Shown in pieces: positions 33,256 through 41,413 of a stretch of DNA of 64,000 nt. The first letter of the stretch is position 1. Every line of letters begins with the position of its first letter. The notes under the pieces were generated by a model that saw only the letters and a program-made list of their open reading frames with translations, was not told where the DNA came from and did not search any database. A program made the position numbers and the translations under genes. The stretch covers positions 1,922,001 through 1,986,000 of the forward strand of contig NZ_CP155552.1 of assembly GCF_036632915.2 (NCBI RefSeq), written 5' to 3'. The stretch comes from Faecalibacterium taiwanense (lineage in GTDB: Bacteria > Bacillota > Clostridia > Oscillospirales > Ruminococcaceae).

Positions 33256-33837
33256 TCAACCGTCCTGTTCCAGATGGATCTTATTGCTGGCAAGGCGGCA
33301 TAACGCGCGGCGCAGATCGCCCTGCAGCATCCGTCCCATACGTTCTACCATCACAGCGGGCTCGGTCTTCATATCCCGGCGGATCCATTCCAGCACCACG
33401 CCCACCAGCGCATATTTGTAAAAATCCACCACAAACTGCTTGTCATCGTCCTGCACGGTGATGTCGCGGCATTCGCGATCCGCAAATTCCTTCAGCATGG
33501 AGTCCAGAAGTTTGTACAGATACTGCTCCACCTGTTCACGACCCACAGAGCGGTATACGTTCAGTACCAGTGCTTTGTTATCCCGGATCTGGTGCAGGAT
33601 GTCCAGAAATGCTTCGGTCCATGTATCAAAGCTCTGGCGGCCTTCCATCGTCTTGGCCGCATCTTCCATCAGGATCCAGTCCACCAGATCGTAAATATCC
33701 TTAAAGTGGTAGTAGAAGGTCATGCGGTTCACGCCGCAGTCCTCGGTGATATCGTTGATTGTGATTTTATTGAGGGGCTTTTCCAGCAGCAACTTTTTCA
33801 GCGATGCTTCCAGTGCCCGCTTCGTTGTTTGTGACAC
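33256..33837 (-). CDS. TetR/AcrR family transcriptional regulator
   Basis: A 193-residue repressor. The N-terminal helix-turn-helix is typical: ITINDITEDCGVNRMTFYYH (about 24-43) with the FYYHFKDIYDL tail. The C-terminal domain resembles the DhaS/TetR_C_8 type, with a Tyr-rich helix pair. Start: GTG at 33837 with AAGGAAGG upstream. It precedes the radical SAM gene by 160 bp and has its own terminator between them, so the two are adjacent but separately terminated. A small inverted repeat TTTGTAAACAAA (33953-33964) upstream may be its operator. Confidence 0.9.
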   Translation of the reverse strand: MSQTTKRALEASLKKLLLEKPLNKITINDITEDCGVNRMTFYYHFKDIYDLVDWILMEDAAKTMEGRQSFDTWTEAFLDILHQIRDNKALVLNVYRSVGREQVEQYLYKLLDSMLKEFADRECRDITVQDDDKQFVVDFYKYALVGVVLEWIRRDMKTEPAVMVERMGRMLQGDLRRALCRLASNKIHLEQDG

Positions 33838-34175
33838 AAAAACCTTCCTTTCCCGACCGTAGAAATTTTTCCCGCTGCGTACGGTGATTGGCAGCTTCGT
33901 ACATTATAATACCGCAAAAGCCGTCCCGATTGCAAGCATTGATTCTGTCCATTTTGTAAACAAAGAACGACTTCCTGCGTTTTCACTCCGGCAGTTTCTC
34001 GTTTCAAAAGCCGTTTCTCAGCCCTCCCAAACCCCTTCCGGCGGTGCGCAATGCCTGCAAAAGCGGCTTCTTCCGGCAAAAAAGCGGAAAAGGCCCTTGA
34101 TTTTATATTCCTCTACGCTTAGAATGGGAGCAGACGGCTGTGATTGAAGTGCCGTTTTGAGGGAGGGTACAAACT
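33838..34175. other. Divergent intergenic region between tetR and proC
   Basis: Two promoters face away from each other. On the minus strand, TTGCAA (33935-33930) and TATTAT (33911-33906) are 18 bp apart, for tetR. On the plus strand, TTGATT (34097-34102) and TAGAAT (34120-34125) are 17 bp apart, for proC. No coding frame was seen. Confidence 0.5.
34097..34125 (+). promoter_or_regulatory. Promoter of the proCBA operon
   Basis: TTGATT (34097-34102) and TAGAAT (34120-34125) are separated by 17 bp, about 50 bp before the proC start. No T-box or other leader structure was recognised. Confidence 0.65.
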
Positions 34176-34982
34176 ATGATGGATACCATTGGTTTTCTGG
34201 GCTGCGGCAACATGGGTGGAGCCATCGCCCGTGCCGTTTGCAAAGCTGTTGACCCTAAGAAAGTTTTTCTGGCAAACCGCACTGCGGCCAAGGCACAGGC
34301 ACTGGCCAAAGAACTGGGCTGCAAAACAGCCACCAATGCCGAGGTGGCCGGTGACTGCGACCTGATTTTTCTGGCGGTAAAGCCCCAGATGATGGAAGCT
34401 CTGCTCCAGCCGCTCAAGTTCACCTTTGACGAGCGCCCCAGCCGTTTTGTGCTGTGCAGCATGGCAGCGGGCCTTTCGATCGCCCGTATTCAGGAGATGG
34501 CCGGTGAGGACTTTCCTGTGATCCGCATCATGCCCAACACCCCGGCTTCGGTGGGCGAGGGTATGATCCAGTACTGTTCCAGCAATGTCACCGCTGAGGA
34601 AGAAGAAGCCTTCCTCAGGATCATGGCTCCTGCGGGCCGTCTGGATGCCGTGCCGGAAAGTCTGATCGATGCCGCCAGCTGCGTTTCCGGCTGCGGCCCG
34701 GCATGGGTGTACCAGTTTATTGAGGCTCTGGCCGACGGCGGCGTGGCCTGCGGCCTGCCCCGCGCCAAAGCGCAGGAATATGCCGCGCAGATGGTTCTGG
34801 GCAGCGCAAAGCTGGTGCTGGAAAGCGGAAAGCATCCCGGCGAACTCAAGGATGCTGTGTGCAGCCCCGGCGGCAGCACCATTCAGGGCGTGCGCGTGCT
34901 GGAAGAGCACGGCCTGCGCGGTGCGGTGATGGATGCCGTGATCGCCTCGTACAATAAGACAAAGGAAATGGGAAAGGGTTAA
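34176..34982 (+). CDS. proC: Pyrroline-5-carboxylate reductase
   Basis: The last step of proline synthesis: reduces pyrroline-5-carboxylate with NAD(P)H (268 aa). The Rossmann motif FLGCGNMGGAI is at about 6-16, IRIMPNTPASVGEG near 110-123, and the C-terminal family signature SPGGSTIQGVRVLEEHGLR is near 228-246. GGGAGG precedes the start, and two adjacent ATGs (34176, 34179) are possible. It is the first gene of proC-proB-proA, so the whole glutamate-to-proline route is in one operon. Confidence 0.97.
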   Translation: MMDTIGFLGCGNMGGAIARAVCKAVDPKKVFLANRTAAKAQALAKELGCKTATNAEVAGDCDLIFLAVKPQMMEALLQPLKFTFDERPSRFVLCSMAAGLSIARIQEMAGEDFPVIRIMPNTPASVGEGMIQYCSSNVTAEEEEAFLRIMAPAGRLDAVPESLIDAASCVSGCGPAWVYQFIEALADGGVACGLPRAKAQEYAAQMVLGSAKLVLESGKHPGELKDAVCSPGGSTIQGVRVLEEHGLRGAVMDAVIASYNKTKEMGKG

Positions 34983-34989
34983 GGATATC

Positions 34990-35766
34990 ATGCGCATCGT
35001 TGTAAAAGTAGGCACTTCTACTCTGGCATACGCCACCGGACGGCTGAACATCCGCCACACGGAACAGCTGGTCAAGGTGCTCAGCGACCTGAAAAACGAG
35101 GGCCATGAGGTCATTCTGGTGTCCTCCGGTGCCATTGGCATGGGCGTGGGCAAGCTCTCACTGCCAACCCGCCCAAAGGACACCACCACCAAGCAGGCCT
35201 GCGCCGCTGTGGGCCAGTGTGAGCTGATGTACACCTACGACCGGCTGTTCAACGCCTACAATCACACCGTGGCGCAGATCCTGCTCACCGGCGTGGACGT
35301 GGAGCACACCGAACGCCGCGTGAACTTTCAGAACACCCTGTCCCGCCTGCTGGAGCTGGGTGCCCTGCCCATCATCAACGAAAACGACACCGTTGCCACC
35401 GATGAGATCACCTCCATTGGCGACAACGACACGCTGGCGGCCATCGTGGCCTGCTGCGCCAAGGCTGACATGTTGGTGCTGCTGAGTGACATCGACGGCC
35501 TGTACACCGCCAATCCCCACACCCACACGGATGCAAAGCTCATCCCGCTGGTGGAGGAGATCACCCCCGAGGTGATGGCTCTGGCCGATGGTGCCGGTTC
35601 GGCCCTTGGCACCGGCGGCATGGCCACCAAACTGCGCGCTGCCCGCATGGTAACGGGCAGCGGTGCCGATATGGTCATTGCCAACGGCGCACACCCGGAG
35701 CTTTTGTACGACATTGCCGCAGGCAGATCCGCAGGCACCCGCTTTGCGGCCCGCAAGGAGGACTGA
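34990..35766 (+). CDS. proB: Glutamate 5-kinase (short form, no PUA domain)
   Basis: Phosphorylates glutamate to start proline synthesis (258 aa). The amino-acid-kinase fold shows [11 protein letters not shown] at the start, [12 protein letters not shown] (about 38-49), [11 protein letters not shown] (about 132-142) and [14 protein letters not shown] (about 205-218). The PUA RNA-binding-like domain found in the 367-residue enterobacterial enzyme is absent, as in many Firmicutes. It begins 7 bp after proC and ends 4 bp before proA. Confidence 0.97.
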   Translation: MRIVVKVGTSTLAYATGRLNIRHTEQLVKVLSDLKNEGHEVILVSSGAIGMGVGKLSLPTRPKDTTTKQACAAVGQCELMYTYDRLFNAYNHTVAQILLTGVDVEHTERRVNFQNTLSRLLELGALPIINENDTVATDEITSIGDNDTLAAIVACCAKADMLVLLSDIDGLYTANPHTHTDAKLIPLVEEITPEVMALADGAGSALGTGGMATKLRAARMVTGSGADMVIANGAHPELLYDIAAGRSAGTRFAARKED

Positions 35767-35770
35767 ACAC

Positions 35771-37033
35771 ATGACCACACAGGAAATTCTGGAAGCCGCC
35801 CGCAGCGCCAAAAGTGCCCTTGCGCTGGCCGATAACACCGCCCGCAACGCGGCCCTGCTGGGCATGGCGGACGCTTTATGCGATGCGCAGAACCAGTCTG
35901 CCATCCTTGCCGCCAACGCCGAGGACATGGCTGCTGCCAAAGGGCACATCAGCGATGTGATGCTGGATCGTCTGGCCCTGACCGTTCCGCGCATCGAAGC
36001 CATGGCGCAGGGCATCCGCGAGGTTGCCGCCCTGCCCGACCCGGTGGGCCGGGTGCTGAATCGGGTAGAGCGCCCCAACGGGCTTGTCATTGAAAAGACG
36101 GCTGTACCCATGGGTGTGATCGCCATTATCTACGAGAGCCGTCCCAACGTGACCAGCGATACCGCTGCCCTTGCCATCAAAAGCGGCAACGCCTGCATCC
36201 TGCGCTGCGGCAAGGAGGCATGGCGCAGTGCTCATGCCATCGTCACAGCCCTGCGGCAGGGCCTGAAAAAGGCCGGTCTGCCCGAGACAGCGGTCTGCCT
36301 GATCGAGGACACCACCCACGCTTCTGCCAACGCTCTGATGACCGCTGTAGGCTATGTGGATCTGCTGATCCCGCGCGGCGGTGCCGGGCTGATCCGTGCC
36401 TGCGTTCAGAACGCCAAGGTGCCCTGTATCCAGACCGGCACCGGCATCTGCCATATCTATGTAGACGACACTGCCGACCTTTCCAAAGCTCTGGACATCA
36501 TCGAGAACGCCAAGGCCAGCCGCCCCAGCGTGTGCAACGCCGAGGAAGTGTGCCTTGTGCACTCTTCCATTGCCGGGCAGTTCCTGCCCCGTCTGGCCCA
36601 GCGGCTTGGCCCGGACCGTATTGCAAAGGGTCTGCACCCGGTGGATCTGCGGCTGGATAAGCGCGCCGCCGCCATAATCTCCGGCACCCCTGCCGGAGAA
36701 AAGGACTTTGACACCGAATTTCTGGACTACATCCTCGCGGTCAAGGTCGTGGACAGCGTAGAGGAGGCCATCGGGCATATTGCTGAGCACTCCACCGGCC
36801 ACAGCGAGGCCATCCTGACCCAGACACAGGCCCATGCCGACCTGTTCACTGCCGCAGTGGACAGCGCCGCCGTGTATGTGAACTGTTCCACCCGCTTTAC
36901 GGATGGCGGTGAATTCGGCCTTGGGTGCGAAATGGGCATTTCCACCCAGAAACTCCACGCCCGTGGCCCCATGGGACTGGCCGAGCTGTGCAGCTACAAG
37001 TATATCATCCACGGCAATGGTCAGATCCGCTAA
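35771..37033 (+). CDS. proA: Glutamate-5-semialdehyde dehydrogenase (gamma-glutamyl phosphate reductase)
   Basis: Reduces gamma-glutamyl phosphate to the semialdehyde (420 aa). The aldehyde-dehydrogenase fold is clear: [17 protein letters not shown], then IPRGGAGLI, and the catalytic-Cys segment [15 protein letters not shown]. The ATG at 35771, four nt after the proB stop and preceded by AAGGAGG, is used. A longer frame starting inside proB is not needed. It completes the proline operon. Confidence 0.97.
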   Translation: MTTQEILEAARSAKSALALADNTARNAALLGMADALCDAQNQSAILAANAEDMAAAKGHISDVMLDRLALTVPRIEAMAQGIREVAALPDPVGRVLNRVERPNGLVIEKTAVPMGVIAIIYESRPNVTSDTAALAIKSGNACILRCGKEAWRSAHAIVTALRQGLKKAGLPETAVCLIEDTTHASANALMTAVGYVDLLIPRGGAGLIRACVQNAKVPCIQTGTGICHIYVDDTADLSKALDIIENAKASRPSVCNAEEVCLVHSSIAGQFLPRLAQRLGPDRIAKGLHPVDLRLDKRAAAIISGTPAGEKDFDTEFLDYILAVKVVDSVEEAIGHIAEHSTGHSEAILTQTQAHADLFTAAVDSAAVYVNCSTRFTDGGEFGLGCEMGISTQKLHARGPMGLAELCSYKYIIHGNGQIR

Positions 37034-37131
37034 AGCCCGCTGAACCTACCTTTCCAGTGCGGAAATCGGGAGTGAGCGTTTTCTCCATAATATTCATAAT
37101 TTAGAAATGAAACTGAAAAGCTTTTTCCGAA

Positions 37132-37166
37132 ACAGGCTGGTGCGATTTGCGCCAGCCTGTATTTTT
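37132..37166 (+). terminator. Terminator of the pro operon
   Basis: ACAGGCTGG (37132-37140) pairs with CCAGCCTGT (37152-37160), followed by ATTTTTG. Confidence 0.85.
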
Positions 37167-37339
37167 GTTTTATTCCCATGAAATGTTCTTTCAGTAAAGA
37201 CAAAAGCTGAATTATGTTTTCAATCTGCCTTTCCTGTTCGCTCACTGATATAGATGATTGTATCCCAGTTTTCTCCAATTCTTACAAAGTAATAGTCTTA
37301 CTTTCTCCATTTTGTTTTGTAAAAAGTACAAGGTCCCCC

Positions 37340-37369
37340 TTGACAACCCCTATTTCGATGCGGTAAAAC
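37340..37369 (+). promoter_or_regulatory. Promoter of the methylglyoxal-synthase-like gene
   Basis: TTGACA (37340-37345) and TAAAAC (37364-37369) are separated by 18 bp, about 100 bp before the start codon. Confidence 0.55.
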
Positions 37370-37470
37370 TATATTGGAAAACTTGATAACGATTTCACTT
37401 CATTTCACTTTCCAATGAGAAAGTTGTTCGTCACACACAACACTATACTTGGAACAAAGGAGAGAGCAAT

Positions 37471-37911
37471 ATGACGATCGCCATTCTTGCACACGATTCC
37501 CGCAAAGAGCTTGCACTGCAGTTCTGCACTGCTTACAGCGCCATTTTGTCCAAAAACACAGTCATTGCTACCGGCACCACCGGACGGATGCTGGCGCAGA
37601 CTACCGGCCTGCCCGTGCACTGTTATCTCTCCGGGCGCTTGGGCGGTGTGCAGCAGATTACTTCCCGCATTGCGTGCGACGAAGTGGATCTGGTGTTGTT
37701 CTTCCGTGACCCGCTGAAAGCGGATGCCGCCAGCATCACCGAGCAGAATCTGCTCCGCCTGTGCGATATGCACAGCGTACCCATTGCCACCAACATTGCC
37801 ACCGCCGAGGTCTTGCTGCGCGGTATGGATCAGGGCGACCTGGACTACCGCGAGGGGATGCATCCCGCTCTTGTGGAGCCCATGCCCACCGTGCAGCGCC
37901 ACGCCGTGTGA
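37471..37911 (+). CDS. Methylglyoxal-synthase-like protein with an altered active site
   Basis: A 146-residue protein with the MGS-like fold: IAILAHDSRK (D9), the phosphate loop ATGTTGRM (33-40), SGRLGGVQQ (54-62), FFRDPL (D80) and ATNIATAEVLL. In studied synthases the loop reads GGDQQ, and its Asp is the catalytic base. Here it is Val60. The His and the second Asp of the following PHDPD segment are replaced (A87, T90). Synthase activity is therefore doubtful, and it may bind a phosphorylated ligand instead. AAGGAGAG precedes the ATG. Single gene. Confidence 0.8.
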   Translation: MTIAILAHDSRKELALQFCTAYSAILSKNTVIATGTTGRMLAQTTGLPVHCYLSGRLGGVQQITSRIACDEVDLVLFFRDPLKADAASITEQNLLRLCDMHSVPIATNIATAEVLLRGMDQGDLDYREGMHPALVEPMPTVQRHAV

Positions 37912-37940
37912 TGAATCGTGTATAGAGTATCGGGAAAGAG

Positions 37941-37979
37941 ACAGCGCCGCAGGAAACTTCCTGCGGCGCTGTTGTTTTT
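37941..37979. terminator. Bidirectional terminator
   Basis: A perfect 15-bp stem ACAGCGCCGCAGGAA (37941-37955) pairs with TTCCTGCGGCGCTGT (37958-37972), followed by six T. It serves the MGS-like gene and possibly the convergent aminotransferase gene. Confidence 0.88.
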
Positions 37980-37989
37980 TGTTTTGCTT

Positions 37990-39168
37990 TTATTTCAGTA
38001 AAGCCTGCAGCTTTTCCAGCCGGCGGACGGCTTCGTCCAGCACATCGGTGCCGCGGGCAAAGTGCATCCGGATCAGGTGGTTCACCGGCTCCCGGAAGAA
38101 GCTGGAGCCAGGCACAGCGGCCACGCCCACTTCCCGGATCATCCACTCACAGAACTGCAGGTCGGTCCAGCCCTTGAACTGGGGCAGCGCCAGAAAATCG
38201 GAAATATCGATCATCACAAAATAGGTGCCCTGCGGAACATTGTGCTTCAGCCCCACACGGTCCAGCCCGGCCAGAAAATGATCGTGCTTTTCGGTGTAAA
38301 GGGCCTGCAGCTCTTCGTAATAGCTGGCGGGCATCTCCAAACCGGCCACAGCGGCCTCCTGCAGGGGTGCAGCCGCACCCACAGTGAGAAAGTCGTGCAC
38401 CTTGCGCGCACCCTCAATGACCTCTGCGGGTCCGATCAGATAGCCCAGACGCCAACCTGTGATGGAGTAAGTCTTGGAGAGCGAGTTGCAGGTGATGGTG
38501 TGCTCAAACATGCCGGGCAGGCTTGCCATGCAGATATGCTCTGCGGGCGCATAGATGATATGCTCGTACACCTCATCCGTCACCACAAAGGCATCGTACT
38601 GGATGGCCAGCTTTGCAATGGCTTCCAGCTCGTCGCGGCGGAACACCTTGCCGCAGGGATTGGAGGGGTTGCACAGGATCAGCGCCTTAGCACCCTCGGC
38701 AAAGCCCTTTTCGATCAGGCTGATGTCAAACTCATAGGTGGGCGGCACCAGCGGGATATAGATGGGTTCCGCGCCCGAAAGAATGGCATCGGCACCGTAG
38801 TTCTCGTAGAACGGTGAGAAGATCATCACCTTGTCGCCGGGGTTGCAGATGGTCATCATGGCGGCCATCATGGCCTCAGTGCCGCCGCAGGTCACGCAGA
38901 TCTCGGTGTTGGGGTCTACTTCGTGGTGCAGGGCAGGGCTGGTCTTTTTTGCCAGCGCCTCGCGGAAGTTTTGCGCGCCAAAGGTCACAGCGTACTGGTG
39001 CGGGCCTTTGTAAGCTGTTTCGGCCAGAGCGTCCAGCAACTGCTTCGGCGGGTCAAAATCCGGGAAGCCCTGCGAGAGGTTGATGGAGTCGTACTGATTG
39101 TTGATGCGGGTCATGCGGCGGATGACAGAATCCGTGAAGGTACCCACACGGTCACTTAAAGCAGGCAT
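37990..39168 (-). CDS. Class I/II PLP-dependent aminotransferase
   Basis: A fold-type I aminotransferase of 392 residues. NLSQGFPDFDPP (about 29-40), CNPSNPCGKVF (about 170-180), TDEVYEHIIY (about 203-212) and the Schiff-base lysine in SLSKTYSITGWRLGY (about 239-253) are intact. The pattern fits the broad group that includes methionine, kynurenine and aromatic aminotransferases; the substrate cannot be settled. AAGGGGAG precedes the ATG. It lies 14 bp downstream of the Cys/Met-metabolism-like PLP gene on the same strand, so they form an operon. Confidence 0.9.
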   Translation of the reverse strand: MPALSDRVGTFTDSVIRRMTRINNQYDSINLSQGFPDFDPPKQLLDALAETAYKGPHQYAVTFGAQNFREALAKKTSPALHHEVDPNTEICVTCGGTEAMMAAMMTICNPGDKVMIFSPFYENYGADAILSGAEPIYIPLVPPTYEFDISLIEKGFAEGAKALILCNPSNPCGKVFRRDELEAIAKLAIQYDAFVVTDEVYEHIIYAPAEHICMASLPGMFEHTITCNSLSKTYSITGWRLGYLIGPAEVIEGARKVHDFLTVGAAAPLQEAAVAGLEMPASYYEELQALYTEKHDHFLAGLDRVGLKHNVPQGTYFVMIDISDFLALPQFKGWTDLQFCEWMIREVGVAAVPGSSFFREPVNHLIRMHFARGTDVLDEAVRRLEKLQALLK

Positions 39169-39182
39169 GCGCTCTCCCCTTT

Positions 39183-40451
39183 TCAGTCCTTAAAATAAGC
39201 CTTCTGGATGGCCAGCAGCACGCCTGCACGGCTGGCAGCAAAGTTCAGACCGCCCTGCAGGTAGCAGGTGTACGGCTCACGCAGCGGGCCGTCGCAGGAA
39301 AGCTCGATGGTGCTACCCTGTGTAAAGCTGCCGCTTGCCATGACCACCTCATCAGTATAGCCCGGCTCCGGAGAAGGTTCCGGGGCGGCATAGCTGTCCA
39401 CGGGGCTTGCAGCCTGAATACCCTGACAGAAGCCGATGAGCGCATCCGCAGTGCCTGCATCAAAGCAGGTGACGATGTCGTTGTGGTCGTCGCAGTAGCG
39501 CGGCACTGGATTCTTGCCCAGCAGCTCCAGCATACACTGGGCGTAAATGGCGGTCTTGATGGCCTCGCACACCACGCCGGGCGCATAGTAGAAGCCCAGA
39601 TACATATCACGGGGCGTTTCCAGCGTGCAGCCCAGATCCTTGCCGAGACCGGGCGCATTCAGGCGGTAAGCGCACAGCTCCACAAGGTCTTTGCGGCCCG
39701 CAATGTAGCCGCCGGTGGGAGCGATGCCGCCGCCGGGGTTCTTGATCAGGCTGCCCACCACAAGGTCTGCGCCCATCTGACAAGGTTCCTGCGTCTGGGT
39801 GAACTCGCCGTAGCAGTTATCCACAAAAATAATGATGTCCGGGTTTGCGGCGCGGGCGGTATCCGCAATTTTTCGGATCGTTTCCAGATCAAAGGCATTG
39901 CGCTGCAGATAGCCGCGGCTGCGCTGGATGTGGCACACCTTTGCACCGGGGGCCTTTTGGGCGATCAGGTCATAATCCGGGGTGAAGTCGGCTTTCAGCG
40001 GAGCTTCATCGTACCGGATGCCGTAATCCATCAGGGTGCCGGTGCCCCTGCCCTTGCCGTCCAGACCGATCACACCTTCCAGCGTATCGTAGGGACGGCC
40101 GGTGGCAGCCAGCAGGGTGTCCCCTGCCCGCAGCAGGCCGAACAGCGCCACAGCCAGCGTGTGGGTGCCGCTCTGGAACTGGCTGCGCACGAGGGCATCC
40201 TCTGCGCCCATCACCTCGGCAAAAATCTGCTCCAGCTTTGCGCGGCCGGTATCCCACAGGCCGTAGCCGGTGGTGCCCAGCATATCGGTGGAGGACATCT
40301 GGGTATCCGCAAAGGCTTTCAGCATTTTGAGCTGGTTAAAATCGCGGATCTCCTCCATATGGCGGAAGTAGGGCTGGCACAGCTCCATAGCCTTTTCGTC
40401 CAGCGCCAGAACTTCGGGTTTGTAATTGAAAAAGTGGTTCAGCATTGACAT
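39183..40451 (-). CDS. Methionine gamma-lyase-family/aluminium-resistance-like PLP protein
   Basis: A 422-residue fold-type I PLP enzyme of the YnbB/aluminium-resistance family. GYGLWDTGRAKLEQIFA (about 63-79), FVDNCYGEFTQTQEPC (about 205-220), the lysine in GSLIKNPGGGIAPTGGYIAG and the C-terminal QGGLNFAASRAGVLLA are characteristic. The family is named from an old aluminium phenotype, but its enzymatic role is not settled; cystathionine-lyase-like chemistry is suspected. AAGGAACC precedes the ATG. It is the first gene of a two-gene unit with the aminotransferase. Confidence 0.85.
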   Translation of the reverse strand: MSMLNHFFNYKPEVLALDEKAMELCQPYFRHMEEIRDFNQLKMLKAFADTQMSSTDMLGTTGYGLWDTGRAKLEQIFAEVMGAEDALVRSQFQSGTHTLAVALFGLLRAGDTLLAATGRPYDTLEGVIGLDGKGRGTGTLMDYGIRYDEAPLKADFTPDYDLIAQKAPGAKVCHIQRSRGYLQRNAFDLETIRKIADTARAANPDIIIFVDNCYGEFTQTQEPCQMGADLVVGSLIKNPGGGIAPTGGYIAGRKDLVELCAYRLNAPGLGKDLGCTLETPRDMYLGFYYAPGVVCEAIKTAIYAQCMLELLGKNPVPRYCDDHNDIVTCFDAGTADALIGFCQGIQAASPVDSYAAPEPSPEPGYTDEVVMASGSFTQGSTIELSCDGPLREPYTCYLQGGLNFAASRAGVLLAIQKAYFKD

Positions 40452-40507
40452 TATAATGGTTCCTTAATTTTATAGATTTTATAGAGCGCAGGCTTTCTGT
40501 CGGAATG

Positions 40508-40660
40508 ACTCCTTCAGCCGCACTTCGTGCGCCAGCTCCCTCAGGGAGGGAGCTCCTGACGAAACCAGAACGTTTCACTTATGCAGAAAGCTTTTCCGTC
40601 CTGCCAAAGGCTCCCTCATTGAGGGAGCTGGCAAAACCGTCAGGTTTTGACTGAAGGAGT
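40508..40660. repeat. Nested inverted-repeat (MITE-like) element
   Basis: Terminal ACTCCTTCAG (40508-40517) is matched by CTGAAGGAGT (40651-40660). Inside these, GCCAGCTCCCTC (40531-40542) is matched by GAGGGAGCTGGC (40621-40632). The centre is unrelated, and no transposase is encoded. It looks like a non-autonomous interspersed element, but copy number elsewhere cannot be seen. The right end overlaps the 3' end of the GNAT gene and supplies its last codons and stop. Confidence 0.7.
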
Positions 40661-41413
40661 TTGTTCATATCTTGCATATTCCCCCAGCTTTTCAAAGCCA
40701 AGCCGGGTATAAAAGTGCACCCGCTCCGGGCTGCAGAGAAACACCGGGTGCTCCCCCTTGGCGGCAAGCTCGTTCGCCATCTGCACAATGAGCCGCCCGC
40801 CGATGCCCTTGCCCCGCAAAGGCTGGGCTGTCTGCCCGCAGGCCATGTAGGCCTGCCTGTTCGCAAGGGTATAGGCCCCTACCGTGCAGATCGTTTCACT
40901 TCTCTGCCGCAGCGCCCACACAAGGGCTTTGCCGCGGGTGCGCTTTGTGCAAAGCTCGGAGTAAAAGTCCTCCTGCTTTGCTGTATCCGCCGGGTAGAGC
41001 GCCCGTGCCACATCCATGGCAGAGGGTTCTCTGTCAAGGGTCAGTCCGGCCCAGAGCGTCTCGTCTGCAGTGGGCAGCGGCAAAGCCTTGCCGGGTGCAA
41101 GGCCGAATACAGTCAGCGTTTCAGCTTTGCACCACCCGGCAGGCGGTGGGTATTCGTTTTCGTCTAAAATGATGCTCTCACACCCGCAGAACGCCAGAAA
41201 GCTGGCCAGCTCTTCCGGGTTTGCGTGCCCTGCTGCCCATGCGGTGCTGCCGCTGAGTTCCAGCGCCAGTGTAGGTCCTGCGTAGAATCGCCACGGCTGG
41301 CTTTTGCTAAAAAGGGCAAGATCCAGCGGCAGGGTCGCCCCCAGCACCCATTTCCCCCGGCAGGCATTTAAAAAGCGGGCGCGGTGGGCTTTTGTGCTGA
41401 CCTGCGCGATCAC
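40640..41413 (-). CDS. GNAT family N-acetyltransferase
   Basis: A 257-residue protein. The C-terminal half is a GNAT domain with the acetyl-CoA pyrophosphate loop QPLRGKGIGGRLI (about 195-207) and a final FYTRLGFEKLGEYARYE strand-helix. The N-terminal half is a divergent domain with no clear family. Start: GTG at 41413, overlapping the murD stop by four nt (GTGA), which couples their translation. The last residues (TPSVKT) and the stop come from the inverted-repeat element. The acetyl acceptor is unknown. Confidence 0.82.
   Translation of the reverse strand: MIAQVSTKAHRARFLNACRGKWVLGATLPLDLALFSKSQPWRFYAGPTLALELSGSTAWAAGHANPEELASFLAFCGCESIILDENEYPPPAGWCKAETLTVFGLAPGKALPLPTADETLWAGLTLDREPSAMDVARALYPADTAKQEDFYSELCTKRTRGKALVWALRQRSETICTVGAYTLANRQAYMACGQTAQPLRGKGIGGRLIVQMANELAAKGEHPVFLCSPERVHFYTRLGFEKLGEYARYEQTPSVKT

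Larger units (their letters stand above)
37034..37470. other. AT-rich intergenic region after proA
   Basis: This stretch holds the proA terminator (37132-37166) and the promoter for the next gene (37340-37369). An 82-codon minus-strand frame at 37030-37278 has no ribosome site and overlaps the terminator, so it is not called. Nothing else was recognised. Confidence 0.5.

Noticed and set aside
37030..37278. 82-codon minus-strand frame after proA
   Set aside because: It overlaps the pro operon terminator, has no ribosome site and no recognisable family.
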